From: Pseudomonas fluorescens
GTDB taxonomy: Bacteria > Pseudomonadota > Gammaproteobacteria > Pseudomonadales > Pseudomonadaceae
Direction: 5' to 3'
DNA: 64,000 bases
Assembly (NCBI RefSeq): GCF_040448305.1
Contig: NZ_CP148752.1
Span: 6,576,501-6,640,500, forward strand
Shown: piece by piece, positions 1 through 9,140 of the stretch
Position numbering within the stretch: position 1 is the stretch's first letter
How the letters are laid out: each line of letters begins with the position of its first letter
Translations under genes and position numbers: made by a program
The notes under the pieces: generated by a model
What the model saw: the letters and a program-made list of their open reading frames with translations, nothing else
Told to the model about the DNA's origin: nothing
The model's database searches: none

Positions 1-1980
1 GCCGTGAGCTACGTCGGCGGCCCTCTTTTGGTGCTCGCCGGTGCAGGCTCCGGCAAGACCAGCGTGATCACGCGCAAAATCGCGCATTTGATCCAGAACT
101 GCGGCATTCGCGCCCAGTACATCGTCGCCATGACCTTTACCAACAAGGCCGCCCGCGAAATGAAGGAACGGGTCGGCACCCTGCTGCGTGCCGGTGAAGG
201 TCGCGGGCTGACGGTCTGCACGTTCCACAACCTGGGCCTGAACATCATCCGCAAGGAGCACGTGCGGCTGGGCTACAAGCCGGGCTTCTCGATCTTCGAC
301 GAGACCGACGTCAAGGCCCTGATGACCGACATCATGCAGAAGGAATACTCGGGCGACGACGGCGTCGACGAGATCAAGAACATGATCGGCGCCTGGAAAA
401 ACGACCTGATCCTGCCGGCCCAGGCCCTGGAAAACGCGCGCAACCCCAAGGAACAGACCGCCGCCATCGTCTACACCCACTACCAGCGCACGCTCAAGGC
501 GTTCAACGCGGTGGACTTCGACGACCTGATCCTGCTGCCGGTGAAGCTGTTCGAAGAGCACGCCGACATCCTGGAAAAGTGGCAGAACAAGGTGCGTTAC
601 CTGCTGGTCGACGAATACCAGGACACCAACGCCAGCCAATACCTGCTGGTGAAAATGCTCATCGGCAAACGCAACCAGTTCACCGTGGTAGGCGACGACG
701 ACCAGTCGATCTACGCCTGGCGCGGCGCTCGCCCGGAAAACCTGATGCTGCTCAAGGACGACTACCCATCCTTGAAAGTGGTGATGCTGGAGCAGAACTA
801 CCGCTCCACCAGCCGCATCCTGCGCTGCGCCAACGTGCTGATTTCGAACAACCCCCACGAATTCGAAAAACAGCTGTGGAGTGAAATGGGTCACGGCGAC
901 GAGATCCGCGTGATCCGCTGCCGCAACGAGGATGCCGAGGCCGAGCGCGTGGCCATGGAAATCCTCAGCCTGCACTTGCGCACCGACCGCCCGTACAGCG
1001 ATTTCGCGATCCTGTATCGCGGTAACTACCAGGCCAAGCTGATCGAGCTGAAGTTACAGCATCACCAGGTGCCGTATCGCCTGTCCGGCGGCAACAGCTT
1101 TTTCGGGCGTCAGGAAGTAAAAGACCTGATGGCCTACTTCCGCCTGATCGTGAACCCGGACGACGACAACGCGTTCCTGCGGGTGATCAACGTGCCGCGC
1201 CGTGAGATCGGTTCGACCACGCTGGAGAAGCTGGGCAACTACGCCACCGAGCGCAAGATCTCGATGTACGCCGCCACCGACGAGATGGGTTTGGGCGAGC
1301 ATCTGGACAGCCGCTTCACCGATCGCCTGTCGCGCTTCAAGCGTTTCATGGACCGGGTGCGCGAGCAGTGCGCCGGCGAAGACCCGATCTCGGCCCTGCG
1401 CAGCATGGTCATGGACATCGACTACGAGAACTGGCTGCGCACCAACAGCTCCAGCGACAAGGCTGCCGACTACCGCATGGGTAACGTCTGGTTCCTGATC
1501 GAAGCGCTGAAAAACACCCTGGAAAAAGACGAAGAAGGCGAGATGACCGTCGAGGACGCCATCGGCAAACTCGTCCTGCGCGACATGCTCGAGCGCCAGC
1601 AGGAAGAGGAAGACGGCGCCGAAGGCGTGCAGATGATGACCTTGCATGCGTCCAAGGGACTGGAGTTCCCCTACGTGTTTATCATGGGCATGGAGGAGGA
1701 AATCCTCCCGCACCGTTCCAGCATCGAAGCCGACACCATCGAAGAAGAGCGTCGCCTGGCCTACGTGGGCATTACCCGCGCGCGCCAGACCCTGGCCTTC
1801 ACCTTCGCCGCCAAGCGTAAGCAGTACGGCGAAATCATCGACTGCGCGCCGAGCCGCTTCCTCGATGAACTGCCGCCGGACGATCTGGCCTGGGAAGGCA
1901 ACGACGACACACCGACCGAAGTCAAAGCCGTGCGGGGCAACAACGCATTGGCGGATATACGCGCGATGTTAAAGCGCTAG
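1..1980 (+). CDS. rep: ATP-dependent DNA helicase Rep (5' end cut by window)
   Basis: Superfamily 1A 3'-5' DNA helicase that helps replication forks pass protein roadblocks. The frame is open from base 1, so the gene begins upstream; judging by family length about a dozen N-terminal residues are missing. Counting from the first in-window GTG, Walker A AGAGSGKT is near residues 12-19, motif Ia TFTNKAAREM at 44-53, Walker B LLVDEYQDTN at 200-209, motif III VVGDDDQSIYAWRGA at 228-242, and the late motifs LHASKGLEFPYVF and LAYVGITRAR near the C-terminus. Rep is favoured over UvrD and PcrA by overall sequence and by its place beside xpt, as in other pseudomonads. Confidence 0.96.
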   Translation, partial: AVSYVGGPLLVLAGAGSGKTSVITRKIAHLIQNCGIRAQYIVAMTFTNKAAREMKERVGTLLRAGEGRGLTVCTFHNLGLNIIRKEHVRLGYKPGFSIFDETDVKALMTDIMQKEYSGDDGVDEIKNMIGAWKNDLILPAQALENARNPKEQTAAIVYTHYQRTLKAFNAVDFDDLILLPVKLFEEHADILEKWQNKVRYLLVDEYQDTNASQYLLVKMLIGKRNQFTVVGDDDQSIYAWRGARPENLMLLKDDYPSLKVVMLEQNYRSTSRILRCANVLISNNPHEFEKQLWSEMGHGDEIRVIRCRNEDAEAERVAMEILSLHLRTDRPYSDFAILYRGNYQAKLIELKLQHHQVPYRLSGGNSFFGRQEVKDLMAYFRLIVNPDDDNAFLRVINVPRREIGSTTLEKLGNYATERKISMYAATDEMGLGEHLDSRFTDRLSRFKRFMDRVREQCAGEDPISALRSMVMDIDYENWLRTNSSSDKAADYRMGNVWFLIEALKNTLEKDEEGEMTVEDAIGKLVLRDMLERQQEEEDGAEGVQMMTLHASKGLEFPYVFIMGMEEEILPHRSSIEADTIEEERRLAYVGITRARQTLAFTFAAKRKQYGEIIDCAPSRFLDELPPDDLAWEGNDDTPTEVKAVRGNNALADIRAMLKR

Positions 1981-2037
1981 AATTGACCACTTTTTTAAAA
2001 CCTTAGGGCGCACAAGGCGCCAACAGAGGACAGCTTC

Positions 2038-2610
2038 ATGGAAGCCCTGCACAAGAAAATTCGCGAAGAAGGCATCGTGCTTTCCGACCAGGTCCTGAAA
2101 GTCGACGCCTTTCTGAACCACCAGATCGACCCGGCCCTGATGAAGCTGATCGGCGACGAATTCGCCACGCTGTTCAAGGATTCGGGCATCACCAAGATCG
2201 TCACCATCGAAGCCTCGGGCATCGCCCCGGCGATCATGACCGGTCTGAACCTGGGTGTGCCGGTGATTTTCGCCCGCAAGCACCAGTCCCTGACCCTGAC
2301 CGAAAACCTGCTGTCGGCGACCGTCTACTCGTTCACCAAGCAGACCGAAAGCACCGTGGCCATCTCCCCGCGCCACCTGACCAGCAGCGACCGCGTGCTG
2401 ATCATCGATGACTTCCTGGCCAACGGTAAGGCGTCCCAGGCACTGATTTCGATCATCAAACAGGCCGGCGCCACCGTGGCGGGCCTGGGTATCGTGATCG
2501 AGAAGTCGTTCCAGGGTGGGCGTGCGGAGCTGGATTCGCAGGGTTATCGCGTAGAGTCGCTGGCCCGCGTGAAATCGCTGGCCGATGGTGTCGTGACCTT
2601 TATCGAATAA
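2038..2610 (+). CDS. xpt: Xanthine phosphoribosyltransferase
   Basis: Purine salvage enzyme that joins xanthine and PRPP to make XMP; cytosolic. At 190 aa it has the usual length of the Xpt family. The PRPP-binding loop is VLIIDDFLANGKA at residues 120-132, with the acidic pair and small residues typical of type I phosphoribosyltransferases. The ATG follows GAGGACAGCTTC, a good ribosome binding site. It lies 57 bases after rep on the same strand, so cotranscription is possible. A REP doublet follows the stop. The Bacillus enzyme is under a purine riboswitch; I saw no such aptamer in the 57-base gap. Confidence 0.95.
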   Translation: MEALHKKIREEGIVLSDQVLKVDAFLNHQIDPALMKLIGDEFATLFKDSGITKIVTIEASGIAPAIMTGLNLGVPVIFARKHQSLTLTENLLSATVYSFTKQTESTVAISPRHLTSSDRVLIIDDFLANGKASQALISIIKQAGATVAGLGIVIEKSFQGGRAELDSQGYRVESLARVKSLADGVVTFIE

Positions 2611-2630
2611 AGCCGCGACAACGCACATCC

Positions 2631-2723
2631 CCTGTGGGAGCGAGCTTGCTCGCGATGAGGCCATCACATTCAACATCAATGTTGTCTGTCAGGCCGCTAT
2701 CGCGAGCAAGCTCGCTCCCACAG
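2631..2723. repeat. REP doublet (REPIN)
   Basis: Two inverted copies of the Pseudomonas REP core (GTGGGAGCGAGCTTGCTCGC and its complement) face each other around about 50 unique bases, between the convergent ends of xpt and the acetyl-CoA hydrolase gene. Confidence 0.92.
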
Positions 2724-2740
2724 TTGTTTTCGGTGGCCAG

Positions 2741-4663
2741 TTACTGCGCAGTCGCCTTGAGGCCTGTGAGCAGCAACCGCTGATACAAGTCCTCCTTCAT
2801 CCCCTCCGGGTTGGCCAGTTGCATGCGCTGCAGATGCTCCTGGAACAACGCAGGCTCCGGCGCATCCAGCGCCGCCCTGCCCAATTCCAGCACCTCGCTC
2901 AGCTTGAACTTGCTCTTGAGCCAGTTCAGTGCCCGCAACAGATCACGCTCGACCTCGGTGAAATCACAGCCCAGCGGATACTCCGGAAACAGCTGTGGAT
3001 GCCGTGCCTGAATCGCCTGCAAACGCTGCGGACTGTTATCGGTAAAGCGCGGATCGAGACGGAAGTCATTGGGCAGTTTGCCGACTTTCTGCGCCTGCTC
3101 GATCAATCCCGGCTGAAAACGCGAGTCGCTGATATTGAGCAAGGCCTCGATCACTGCCGCATCGGTTTTGCCGCGAAGATCGGCGATGCCGTATTCGGTG
3201 ACCACGATGTCCCGCAAGTGTCGGGGAATCGTGCAGTGACCATACTCCCAGACGATGTTCGAGCTGACATCGCCGCCGGACTCGCGCCAACTGCGCAGCA
3301 GCAACACCGAGCGTGCGCCTGCCAGCGCATGCCCCTGCACCACGAAGTTGTATTGCCCGCCTACGCCGCTGAGCACACGTCCGTCTTCGAGCTGATCAGC
3401 CACTGCGGCACCGAGCAAGGTCACGGTGAACGCGGTGTTGATGAATCGCGCATCCAGGCGCTGCAAGCGCTTGAGTTCTTCCTGTCCGTAGAGCTCGTTG
3501 ATGTAGCTGATGCGGGTCATGTTGAATTCGAGCCGCTTGTTTTGTGGCAATTCGCGCAAGCGTTCGTAGTAGCTGCGCGGGCCGAGAAAGAATCCGCCGT
3601 GCACCGAGATGCCATCGGTTTGCGCAGCCTCGTCGAGGGTGCCTGCATTTGCCTGCTGTTGGGTCGCCACGTCCGGATAAACCTTGCGCCGCACGATCCC
3701 GGCATCGGCCAGCACCAGCAAGCCATTGACGAACATTTCACTGCAGCCATACAGGCCTTTGGCGAAGGGTTCGATGCCGCCTTCGCGCTCGATCAGTTGC
3801 GCCCAGTAGCTGAGGTTTACGTCTGCCAGCAAAGCCCTGTATCCGTCGTTGTCGGCTTGCCGCGCCAGCAGCGCCGCCGTCAGCGCATCGCCCATGGAAC
3901 CGATGCCGATCTGCAAAGTTCCGCCATCACGCACCAGGGTGCTGGCGTGCAGGCCGATGAAATGGTCCTGACACCCCACCGGCATGTTCGGCGTGGAAAA
4001 CAGCGTGGTGTTGTCCTTCTCATCGATCAGCAGGTCAAAGGTGTCGATACCGACTTCCGCATCGCCGGGCATGTAAGGCAGATCGTTGTGCACCTGGCCG
4101 ACCATCAGGATGGTTTCTCCGGCGGCGCGGCGCCTGGCGATCATCGGCAGCAGGTCGAGGGTGATGTCCGGGTTGCAGCCCAGGCTCACGCGGTCGGGAT
4201 GCTCGGCGTGGCTGGCCACCAGCTGCGCCACCAGATTCAACCCGGCGGCATTGATGTCCCGCGCCGCATGGCTGTAATTGCTGCTGACGTAATCCTGTTG
4301 CGCCGTGGCACTGTTGAGCAGGCTGCCGGGCTGCATGAAGAACTGCTGGATGTGGATGTTGCCCGGTAGAACGTCGCGGCGCAGGTCGGCGAGAAATTCC
4401 AGCTCCGGATAGTCGCCGAAGACCCGTTCGATAAAGGGTTCGAGAAATCGCTTTTGCAGACCATCGCCCAAGGGCGGGCGCCCCAGGCACAACGCGGTGT
4501 AGATCGTCAGCCGTCGCTCGGGCGACTGTGCGATTCGCCGATACAATGCGTTGACGAAGTGATTGGGTTTGCCCAACCCCAGAGGCAGTCCCATGTGGAT
4601 ATGCGCTGGCAACCGTGCCAGGACGTCATCGACTGCCTGTTCGATAGAGCACAGCTGAACCAT
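2741..4663 (-). CDS. Acetyl-CoA hydrolase/transferase family protein
   Basis: 640-aa member of the acetyl-CoA hydrolase/CoA-transferase family, which cleaves acetyl-CoA or moves CoA between short-chain acids. The C-terminal domain carries the conserved GVGGQYNFVVQGHAL and ITEYGIADLRG-like (VVTEYGIADLRG) stretches, the latter around the family's usual glutamate. An upstream in-frame ATG at 4678 would put the Shine-Dalgarno GGGAGG inside the coding region; that GGGAGG sits 5 bases before the ATG at 4663, which I therefore take as the start. It is longer than typical family members of about 500 aa. The exact substrate cannot be told from sequence. It stands alone between a REP doublet and the region upstream that holds another. 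Confidence 0.85.
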   Translation of the reverse strand: MVQLCSIEQAVDDVLARLPAHIHMGLPLGLGKPNHFVNALYRRIAQSPERRLTIYTALCLGRPPLGDGLQKRFLEPFIERVFGDYPELEFLADLRRDVLPGNIHIQQFFMQPGSLLNSATAQQDYVSSNYSHAARDINAAGLNLVAQLVASHAEHPDRVSLGCNPDITLDLLPMIARRRAAGETILMVGQVHNDLPYMPGDAEVGIDTFDLLIDEKDNTTLFSTPNMPVGCQDHFIGLHASTLVRDGGTLQIGIGSMGDALTAALLARQADNDGYRALLADVNLSYWAQLIEREGGIEPFAKGLYGCSEMFVNGLLVLADAGIVRRKVYPDVATQQQANAGTLDEAAQTDGISVHGGFFLGPRSYYERLRELPQNKRLEFNMTRISYINELYGQEELKRLQRLDARFINTAFTVTLLGAAVADQLEDGRVLSGVGGQYNFVVQGHALAGARSVLLLRSWRESGGDVSSNIVWEYGHCTIPRHLRDIVVTEYGIADLRGKTDAAVIEALLNISDSRFQPGLIEQAQKVGKLPNDFRLDPRFTDNSPQRLQAIQARHPQLFPEYPLGCDFTEVERDLLRALNWLKSKFKLSEVLELGRAALDAPEPALFQEHLQRMQLANPEGMKEDLYQRLLLTGLKATAQ

Positions 4664-4733
4664 CGGATCCTCCCTCATGTTCCATGACTTGGGCTTGGAC
4701 CGAGCTTGCCGGGTCTTGGCTGCAATGACCAGT

Positions 4734-4826
4734 CCTGTGGGAGCGAGCTTGCTCGCGATAGCGGACGATCAATCAACACATCGTTGCCAGATACACCGCC
4801 ATCGCGAGCAAGCTCGCTCCCACAGG
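4734..4826. repeat. REP doublet (REPIN)
   Basis: Head-to-head pair of REP hairpins (CCTGTGGGAGCGAGCTTGCT and its complement near 4802-4826) between the acetyl-CoA hydrolase start and the cytochrome c5 terminator. Confidence 0.92.
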
Positions 4827-4856
4827 GGTTTACGGCGTCTGCTGAATCACAGGCAC

Positions 4857-4886
4857 AAAAAAGCCGCTCGAAAGCGGCTTTTTTGC
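4857..4886 (-). terminator. Intrinsic terminator of the cytochrome c5 gene
   Basis: Stem AAGCCGCT/AGCGGCTT with a 4-base loop (4861-4880), A-run on one side and T-run on the other, 18 bases past the cytochrome stop. It should work on the minus strand and looks symmetrical enough to act in both directions. Confidence 0.88.
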
Positions 4887-4903
4887 GAAAGAGGCGGGCT
4901 GAG

Positions 4904-5335
4904 TTACAGACCGGACATCTCTTTGATGGCGCCCTTGAGCTCGTCGTCGGAGCAGTCGGCGCAGGTGCCTTTAGGCGGCATCGCGTTGACGCCGGTAATG
5001 GCTTTGGCCAGGATGCCGTCGAGGCCGCCCTGGTGATCGGCGCGTTCTTTCCAGGCCGCTTTGTCGCCGATTTTCGGCGCGCCCAGCAGGCCGGTGCCGT
5101 GGCAAGCGTTGCAATGTTTGGCAATAACATCTTTAGGCGCCTTGGCACCGCCACCGCCGCCGGCCGAAGCGGCCACTTCCATGCCCTTGCACTCTTTACC
5201 CTGAACACAAACCTGGCCAACTGGCTCAAGGCGTTTGGCAATTTCGTCGTTGGTCGCAGCCTGAGCGCTGACACTGACAGCCCATAGGGCCAATACGGTT
5301 GCTGGTGCAGCCAGCATTTTCATAATTAGGTTCAC
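4904..5335 (-). CDS. cycB: Cytochrome c5 family protein
   Basis: Small secreted monohaem c-type cytochrome of 143 aa. A signal peptide covers about residues 1-26 (ends SVSAQA|A). The haem site is CNACH at 75-79; a later AMPPKG gives the likely methionine ligand, and a second pair of cysteines in CADC matches the disulfide of class I cytochrome c5. A glycine/alanine linker precedes the haem domain. The GTG at 5335 is chosen because GAGGG lies 7 bases before it, while the in-frame ATGs at 5323 and 5317 have no Shine-Dalgarno at the right distance. Expected role: periplasmic electron carrier. The gene symbol follows the Pseudomonas name for this locus. Confidence 0.88.
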   Translation of the reverse strand: MNLIMKMLAAPATVLALWAVSVSAQAATNDEIAKRLEPVGQVCVQGKECKGMEVAASAGGGGGAKAPKDVIAKHCNACHGTGLLGAPKIGDKAAWKERADHQGGLDGILAKAITGVNAMPPKGTCADCSDDELKGAIKEMSGL

Positions 5336-5505
5336 GCGTTCACCCTCAATGGTGGCTAGTCACGCCTACGGCCACGGTTCGCAGGCGGGCGCAAGTATAG
5401 CGGTAAGCCCGTCGCACTGAAACAACCCCAAAGTCGGAGGGGTCTTAGGCCGCAACGGAAAAACAGCCCGGGCGCCTCTGCGATGCTGGCAGGACGCCTC
5501 TTTTC

Positions 5506-6054
5506 TTAGAAATTCGCCGGCGTGGCTGCGCTGATTAGTCGCGCCGGCACATCGAACGGATTACGGAAACGGTGTGGCTTGGTACTTTCAAAGTAGTAGC
5601 TATCGCCGGCTTCGAGGACAAAAGTTTCGAGACCGACCACCAGTTCCAGTTTTCCTTCGACCAGGATGCCGGTTTCCTCGCCCTCATGGGTGAGCATCTC
5701 GTCACCGGTGTCGGCGCCTGGCGGATAGATTTCATTGAGGAATGCGATAGCCCGGCTCGGGTGCGCCCGACCGACCAGTTTCATGGTCACCGCGCCATCG
5801 GAAATATCGATCAGCTCGTTGGCCTTGTAGACGATCTGGGTCGGTTTTTCCTGCAGGATTTCTTCGGAAAAGAACTCGACCATGGACATGGGAATCCCGC
5901 CCAACACCTTGCGCAGCGAACTGATCGAAGGGCTCACGCTGTTCTTTTCGATCATCGAAATCGTGCTGTTGGTGACCCCCGCCCGTTTGGCGAGCTCACG
6001 CTGGGAAAGGCCTTTGAGCCTACGGATGGATTGCAGTCGTTCACCGACGTCCAA
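5506..6054 (-). CDS. pauR: XRE/cupin transcriptional regulator, PauR-like
   Basis: 182-aa regulator with an N-terminal Cro/CI helix-turn-helix (residues about 5-60, RELAKRAGVTNSTISMIEKN) and a C-terminal cupin sensor (about 105-180). This is the PuuR/PauR architecture. In P. aeruginosa the equivalent gene, beside dadX, represses gamma-glutamyl polyamine catabolism; the name is assigned by similarity and position. The frame opens with TTG at 6054, and GGAGG lies 8 bases upstream, so I accept this rare start. It sits 128 bases behind dadX on the same strand. The nearby oxidase (10242) and KauB (16550) genes are its expected targets; I did not find a motif shared by all. Confidence 0.82.
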   Translation of the reverse strand: MDVGERLQSIRRLKGLSQRELAKRAGVTNSTISMIEKNSVSPSISSLRKVLGGIPMSMVEFFSEEILQEKPTQIVYKANELIDISDGAVTMKLVGRAHPSRAIAFLNEIYPPGADTGDEMLTHEGEETGILVEGKLELVVGLETFVLEAGDSYYFESTKPHRFRNPFDVPARLISAATPANF

Positions 6055-6182
6055 AGCTTGCGCCTCCAGGATTCAGGATTGTTGGAATAGTGAGCGTTAT
6101 CATGGCGACAGCGTTCAGTATTTACAACACCTTGACCTGAATCCTGCTCAGCGAGGCGACTTCCGGTCTGGAGCCCTGCGCA

Positions 6183-7256
6183 CTAAGCCCCGGAATAGAG
6201 CAGTGGCACTCGGCGCAGGTTGCAGAAAATCTGGTAAGGAATCGTGCCGGCAGCCATGGCCACATCACTGGCGAGGATGTTTTTGCCCCACAATTCGACG
6301 GTCGAACCAAGACCGGCCTGCGGCACATCGGTCAGGTCGATACAGAGCATGTCCATCGACACCCGGCCGATCAACTGGCTGCGCTGCCCGGCAACCAGCA
6401 CTGGCGTGCCGGTCGGTGCCAGACGCGGGTAGCCGTCGGCGTAACCCATGGCCACGACGCCAATGCGCATCGGTTTAGGGGTGATGAATTTGGCGCCGTA
6501 ACCGACGGGTTCGCCAGCCGGCAACTCGCGCACACTGATCACTTTCGACTCCAGGGTCATGACCGGTTGCAGGCGCGATGCCACTTCGTTGGCTTCTTCG
6601 AAGGGCGTGGCGCCATAGAGCATGATGCCCGGGCGCACCCAATCGCTCGGAATCTGCGGCCAACCGAGCACCGCCGGCGAGTTGCGCAGGCTGACCTCGG
6701 CGGACAAGCCCTTGCGCGCCGCTTCAAATACCGCCACCTGATCGGCACTGGCCTGCTCGTGCAGTTCATCGGCACGCGCAAAGTGGCTCATCAGCACCAC
6801 TTTCGCGACTTTGCCGCTGGCTAGCAGCCGTTGATAGGCCGCCTGATAATCCGCCGGGTGCAGCCCAACGCGGTGCATGCCCGAATCGAGCTTCAGCCAC
6901 ACGGTGATCGGCTTGCTCAACGCCGCTTTCTCGATGGCTTCGAGCTGCCACAGTGAATGCACCACGCACCAGAAATCATGCTCGACGATCAGCGCCAGCT
7001 CATCGGCTTCGAAAAAACCTTCCAGCAGCAGGATCGGCGCACGAATGCCCGCCGCCCGCAGCTCCAACGCCTCTTCGATACACGCCACGGCAAACCCGTC
7101 CGCCTCGGCTTCCAGCGCCTGGGCGCAACGCACCGCGCCATGGCCATAGGCATCGGCCTTGATCACCGCGAGGGCTTTGGCCCCCGTGAGCTCACGGGCG
7201 ACTCGGTAGTTGTTGCGCAGGGCTTGAAGGTCGATCAGGGCACGGGCAGGACGCAT
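6183..7256 (-). CDS. dadX: Alanine racemase, catabolic type
   Basis: PLP enzyme interconverting L- and D-alanine, 357 aa. The PLP lysine is in VIKADAYGHG (K33) and the catalytic tyrosine region is GYADGYPR near residue 271-278. The position immediately behind the RidA-like gene and dadA argues for the catabolic DadX that feeds L-alanine to D-amino acid dehydrogenase, rather than the biosynthetic Alr. The gap to the preceding gene is 97 bases, so it is probably part of the dadA transcript and under DadR (Lrp family) with alanine as signal. Confidence 0.94.
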   Translation of the reverse strand: MRPARALIDLQALRNNYRVARELTGAKALAVIKADAYGHGAVRCAQALEAEADGFAVACIEEALELRAAGIRAPILLLEGFFEADELALIVEHDFWCVVHSLWQLEAIEKAALSKPITVWLKLDSGMHRVGLHPADYQAAYQRLLASGKVAKVVLMSHFARADELHEQASADQVAVFEAARKGLSAEVSLRNSPAVLGWPQIPSDWVRPGIMLYGATPFEEANEVASRLQPVMTLESKVISVRELPAGEPVGYGAKFITPKPMRIGVVAMGYADGYPRLAPTGTPVLVAGQRSQLIGRVSMDMLCIDLTDVPQAGLGSTVELWGKNILASDVAMAAGTIPYQIFCNLRRVPLLYSGA

Positions 7257-7353
7257 GGCGGCAGACTTCTGGTCGGGTTATCGGGAAGAAAAACCGGTGC
7301 TGGCTGACGGCGTGAACCGCCAACAGCACCGGGAGAGGGATCTGTCTGAAAGC

Positions 7354-7707
7354 TTATGGCAGAGCGGCGACAACCGACAGCTCGACCAGGATTTCCGGTT
7401 CGCACAATTTCGATTCAACGGTGGCGCGGGCCGGGGCGACGCCTTTTGGCAGCCACTGGTCCCACACTTCGTTCATGCCTTCGAAATGCGCGTCGATGTC
7501 TTTCAGGTAAATCGTCACCGACAACAGATTGTGCTTGTCGGTGCCGGCCAGATCGAGCAACCGCTCGATGTTGGCGAGGGTTTCACGGGTCTGCTGTTCA
7601 ATCCCGGCGTTCATGTCATCGCCGACCTGTCCGGCAAGGTAAACCGTGCCGTTATGGGTGACGATCTGACTCATGCGCTCATTGGTGAGCTGGCGCTGGA
7701 CTGACAT
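7354..7707 (-). CDS. RidA family enamine/imine deaminase in the dad operon
   Basis: 117-aa RidA (YjgF/YER057c/UK114) protein. The conserved arginine of the active site is in APARATVES, and the C-terminal VELSVVAAL is typical. The start MSVQRQLTNE at 7707 makes the gene overlap the end of dadA by 29 bases, which implies tight co-expression. RidA proteins hydrolyse reactive 2-imino acids to keto acids; DadA makes exactly such imines from D-amino acids, so a clean-up role next to DadA is a reasonable inference. A second, canonical RidA is at 35615. An ATG ten codons further upstream is possible but less likely. Confidence 0.88.
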   Translation of the reverse strand: MSVQRQLTNERMSQIVTHNGTVYLAGQVGDDMNAGIEQQTRETLANIERLLDLAGTDKHNLLSVTIYLKDIDAHFEGMNEVWDQWLPKGVAPARATVESKLCEPEILVELSVVAALP

Positions 7708-8983
7708 GCTTTGCAGGCTCCTGGGTTTTGCTGCCATAACGGGAAATATCGAGGCCTTCGGCGCTGATCTGCGGCTTTTTCTTCGCCATCAGGTCTGCCA
7801 GCAAGCGACCGGAGCCACAGGCCATGGTCCAGCCGAGTGTGCCGTGACCGGTGTTCAGGAACAGGTTCTTGAACGGAGTGGCGCCAACGATCGGCGTGCC
7901 GTCGGGAGTGGTCGGACGCAGACCGGTCCAGAAGCTGGCCTGGGCCAGATCGCCGCCCTGAGGATAAAGGTCGTTGACGATCATCTCCAGGGTTTCCCGG
8001 CGACGCGGGTTCAGCGACAGGTCAAAACCGGCGATTTCAGCCATGCCGCCAACGCGGATGCGGTTGTCGAAACGGGTGATCGCGACCTTGTAGGTCTCGT
8101 CGAGAATGGTCGAAGTCGGAGCCATCGCCGAGTTGGTGATCGGCACGGTCAGGGAGTAGCCCTTGAGCGGGTACACCGGCGCCTTGATCCCCAGCGGCTT
8201 GAGCAGTTGCGGCGAGTAGCTGCCGAGGGCCAGCACGTAGCGGTCGGCGGTTTCCAGCTTGCCGTCGATCCATACGCCGTTGATGCGGTCACCGGCAAAG
8301 TCGAGGCGCTGAATGTCCTGGCCGAAACGGAATTGCACACCGAGGTTCGCGGCCATTTCTGCGAGCTTGGTAGTGAACATCTGGCAGTCGCCAGTCTGGT
8401 CGTTCGGCAGGCGCAGGGCACCGGCGAGGATGTCAGTGACGCTGGCCAGGGCCGGCTCAACGCGGGCAATGCCGTCGCGGTCGAGCAGCTCGAACGGCAC
8501 GCCGGACTCTTTCAGCACGGCGATGTCTTTCGCGGCGCCGTCGAGTTGAGCCTGGGTGCGGAACAGTTGGGTGGTGCCCAGGCTACGGCCTTCATAGGCA
8601 ATGCCGGTTTCGGCGCGCAGTTCATCGAGGCAGTCACGGCTGTACTCGGACAGACGGACCATGCGCTCCTTGTTCACCGCGTAACGGCTGGCGGTGCAGT
8701 TGCGCAGCATCTGCGCCATCCACAGGTACTGGTCGATGTCAGCGGTGGCCTTGATCGCCAAGGGCGCGTGGCGCTGCAACAGCCACTTGATGGCCTTGAG
8801 CGGCACGCCAGGCGCGGCCCACGGCGAGGCATAACCCGGCGAAACCTGCCCGGCGTTGGCGAAACTGGTCTCCATGGCGGCAGCTGGCTGCCGGTCGACC
8901 ACCACCACTTCAAACCCGGCACGGGCCAGATAATAAGCACTGGTGGTACCGATGACGCCGCTACCCAAGACCATGACGCGCAT
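7679..8983 (-). CDS. dadA: D-amino acid dehydrogenase small subunit
   Basis: 434-aa FAD-dependent membrane-associated dehydrogenase that oxidises D-alanine and other D-amino acids to keto acid plus ammonia, passing electrons to the respiratory chain. The FAD-binding dinucleotide fold is at the very N-terminus (VLGSGVIG, residues 5-12), followed by VVVVDRQ at the end of the second strand; the C-terminal FAD-domain motif GHGTLGWTMACGSGR is intact. The frame is open further upstream, but GAGGG lies 8 bases before the ATG at 8983, which also agrees with family length (about 432). dadR is divergent across a 157-base gap. Confidence 0.95.
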   Translation of the reverse strand: MRVMVLGSGVIGTTSAYYLARAGFEVVVVDRQPAAAMETSFANAGQVSPGYASPWAAPGVPLKAIKWLLQRHAPLAIKATADIDQYLWMAQMLRNCTASRYAVNKERMVRLSEYSRDCLDELRAETGIAYEGRSLGTTQLFRTQAQLDGAAKDIAVLKESGVPFELLDRDGIARVEPALASVTDILAGALRLPNDQTGDCQMFTTKLAEMAANLGVQFRFGQDIQRLDFAGDRINGVWIDGKLETADRYVLALGSYSPQLLKPLGIKAPVYPLKGYSLTVPITNSAMAPTSTILDETYKVAITRFDNRIRVGGMAEIAGFDLSLNPRRRETLEMIVNDLYPQGGDLAQASFWTGLRPTTPDGTPIVGATPFKNLFLNTGHGTLGWTMACGSGRLLADLMAKKKPQISAEGLDISRYGSKTQEPAKHVSPAPAHQ

Positions 8984-9140
8984 TTTCATATCCCTCATCG
9001 CGGCTAACCGCTGACGTTTGTTATTCAGAGCTTTAGATGCGCGCAGTGTAAAAAAGATTCGCCAGTGCTTTTCACTATATAAGCGCCTATATTTGGCGAC
9101 AATTCTCGGCAAAAACCCTTTTCACGGAGGCGCATCCCCT
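8984..9140. promoter_or_regulatory. dadA/dadR divergent control region
   Basis: 157 bases between divergent dadA and dadR, A/T-richer than the flanking genes (for example CACTATATAAGCGCC). It includes a small inverted repeat CGCC(9084-9087)/GGCG(9095-9098) around TATATTT. Lrp-family regulators such as DadR typically bind A/T-rich imperfect palindromes in exactly this position; the precise sites were not identified. Confidence 0.55.

Noticed and set aside
2819..4369. 516-codon frame opposite the acetyl-CoA hydrolase gene
   Set aside because: Antisense shadow; the opposite strand has conserved family motifs and a good ribosome binding site.
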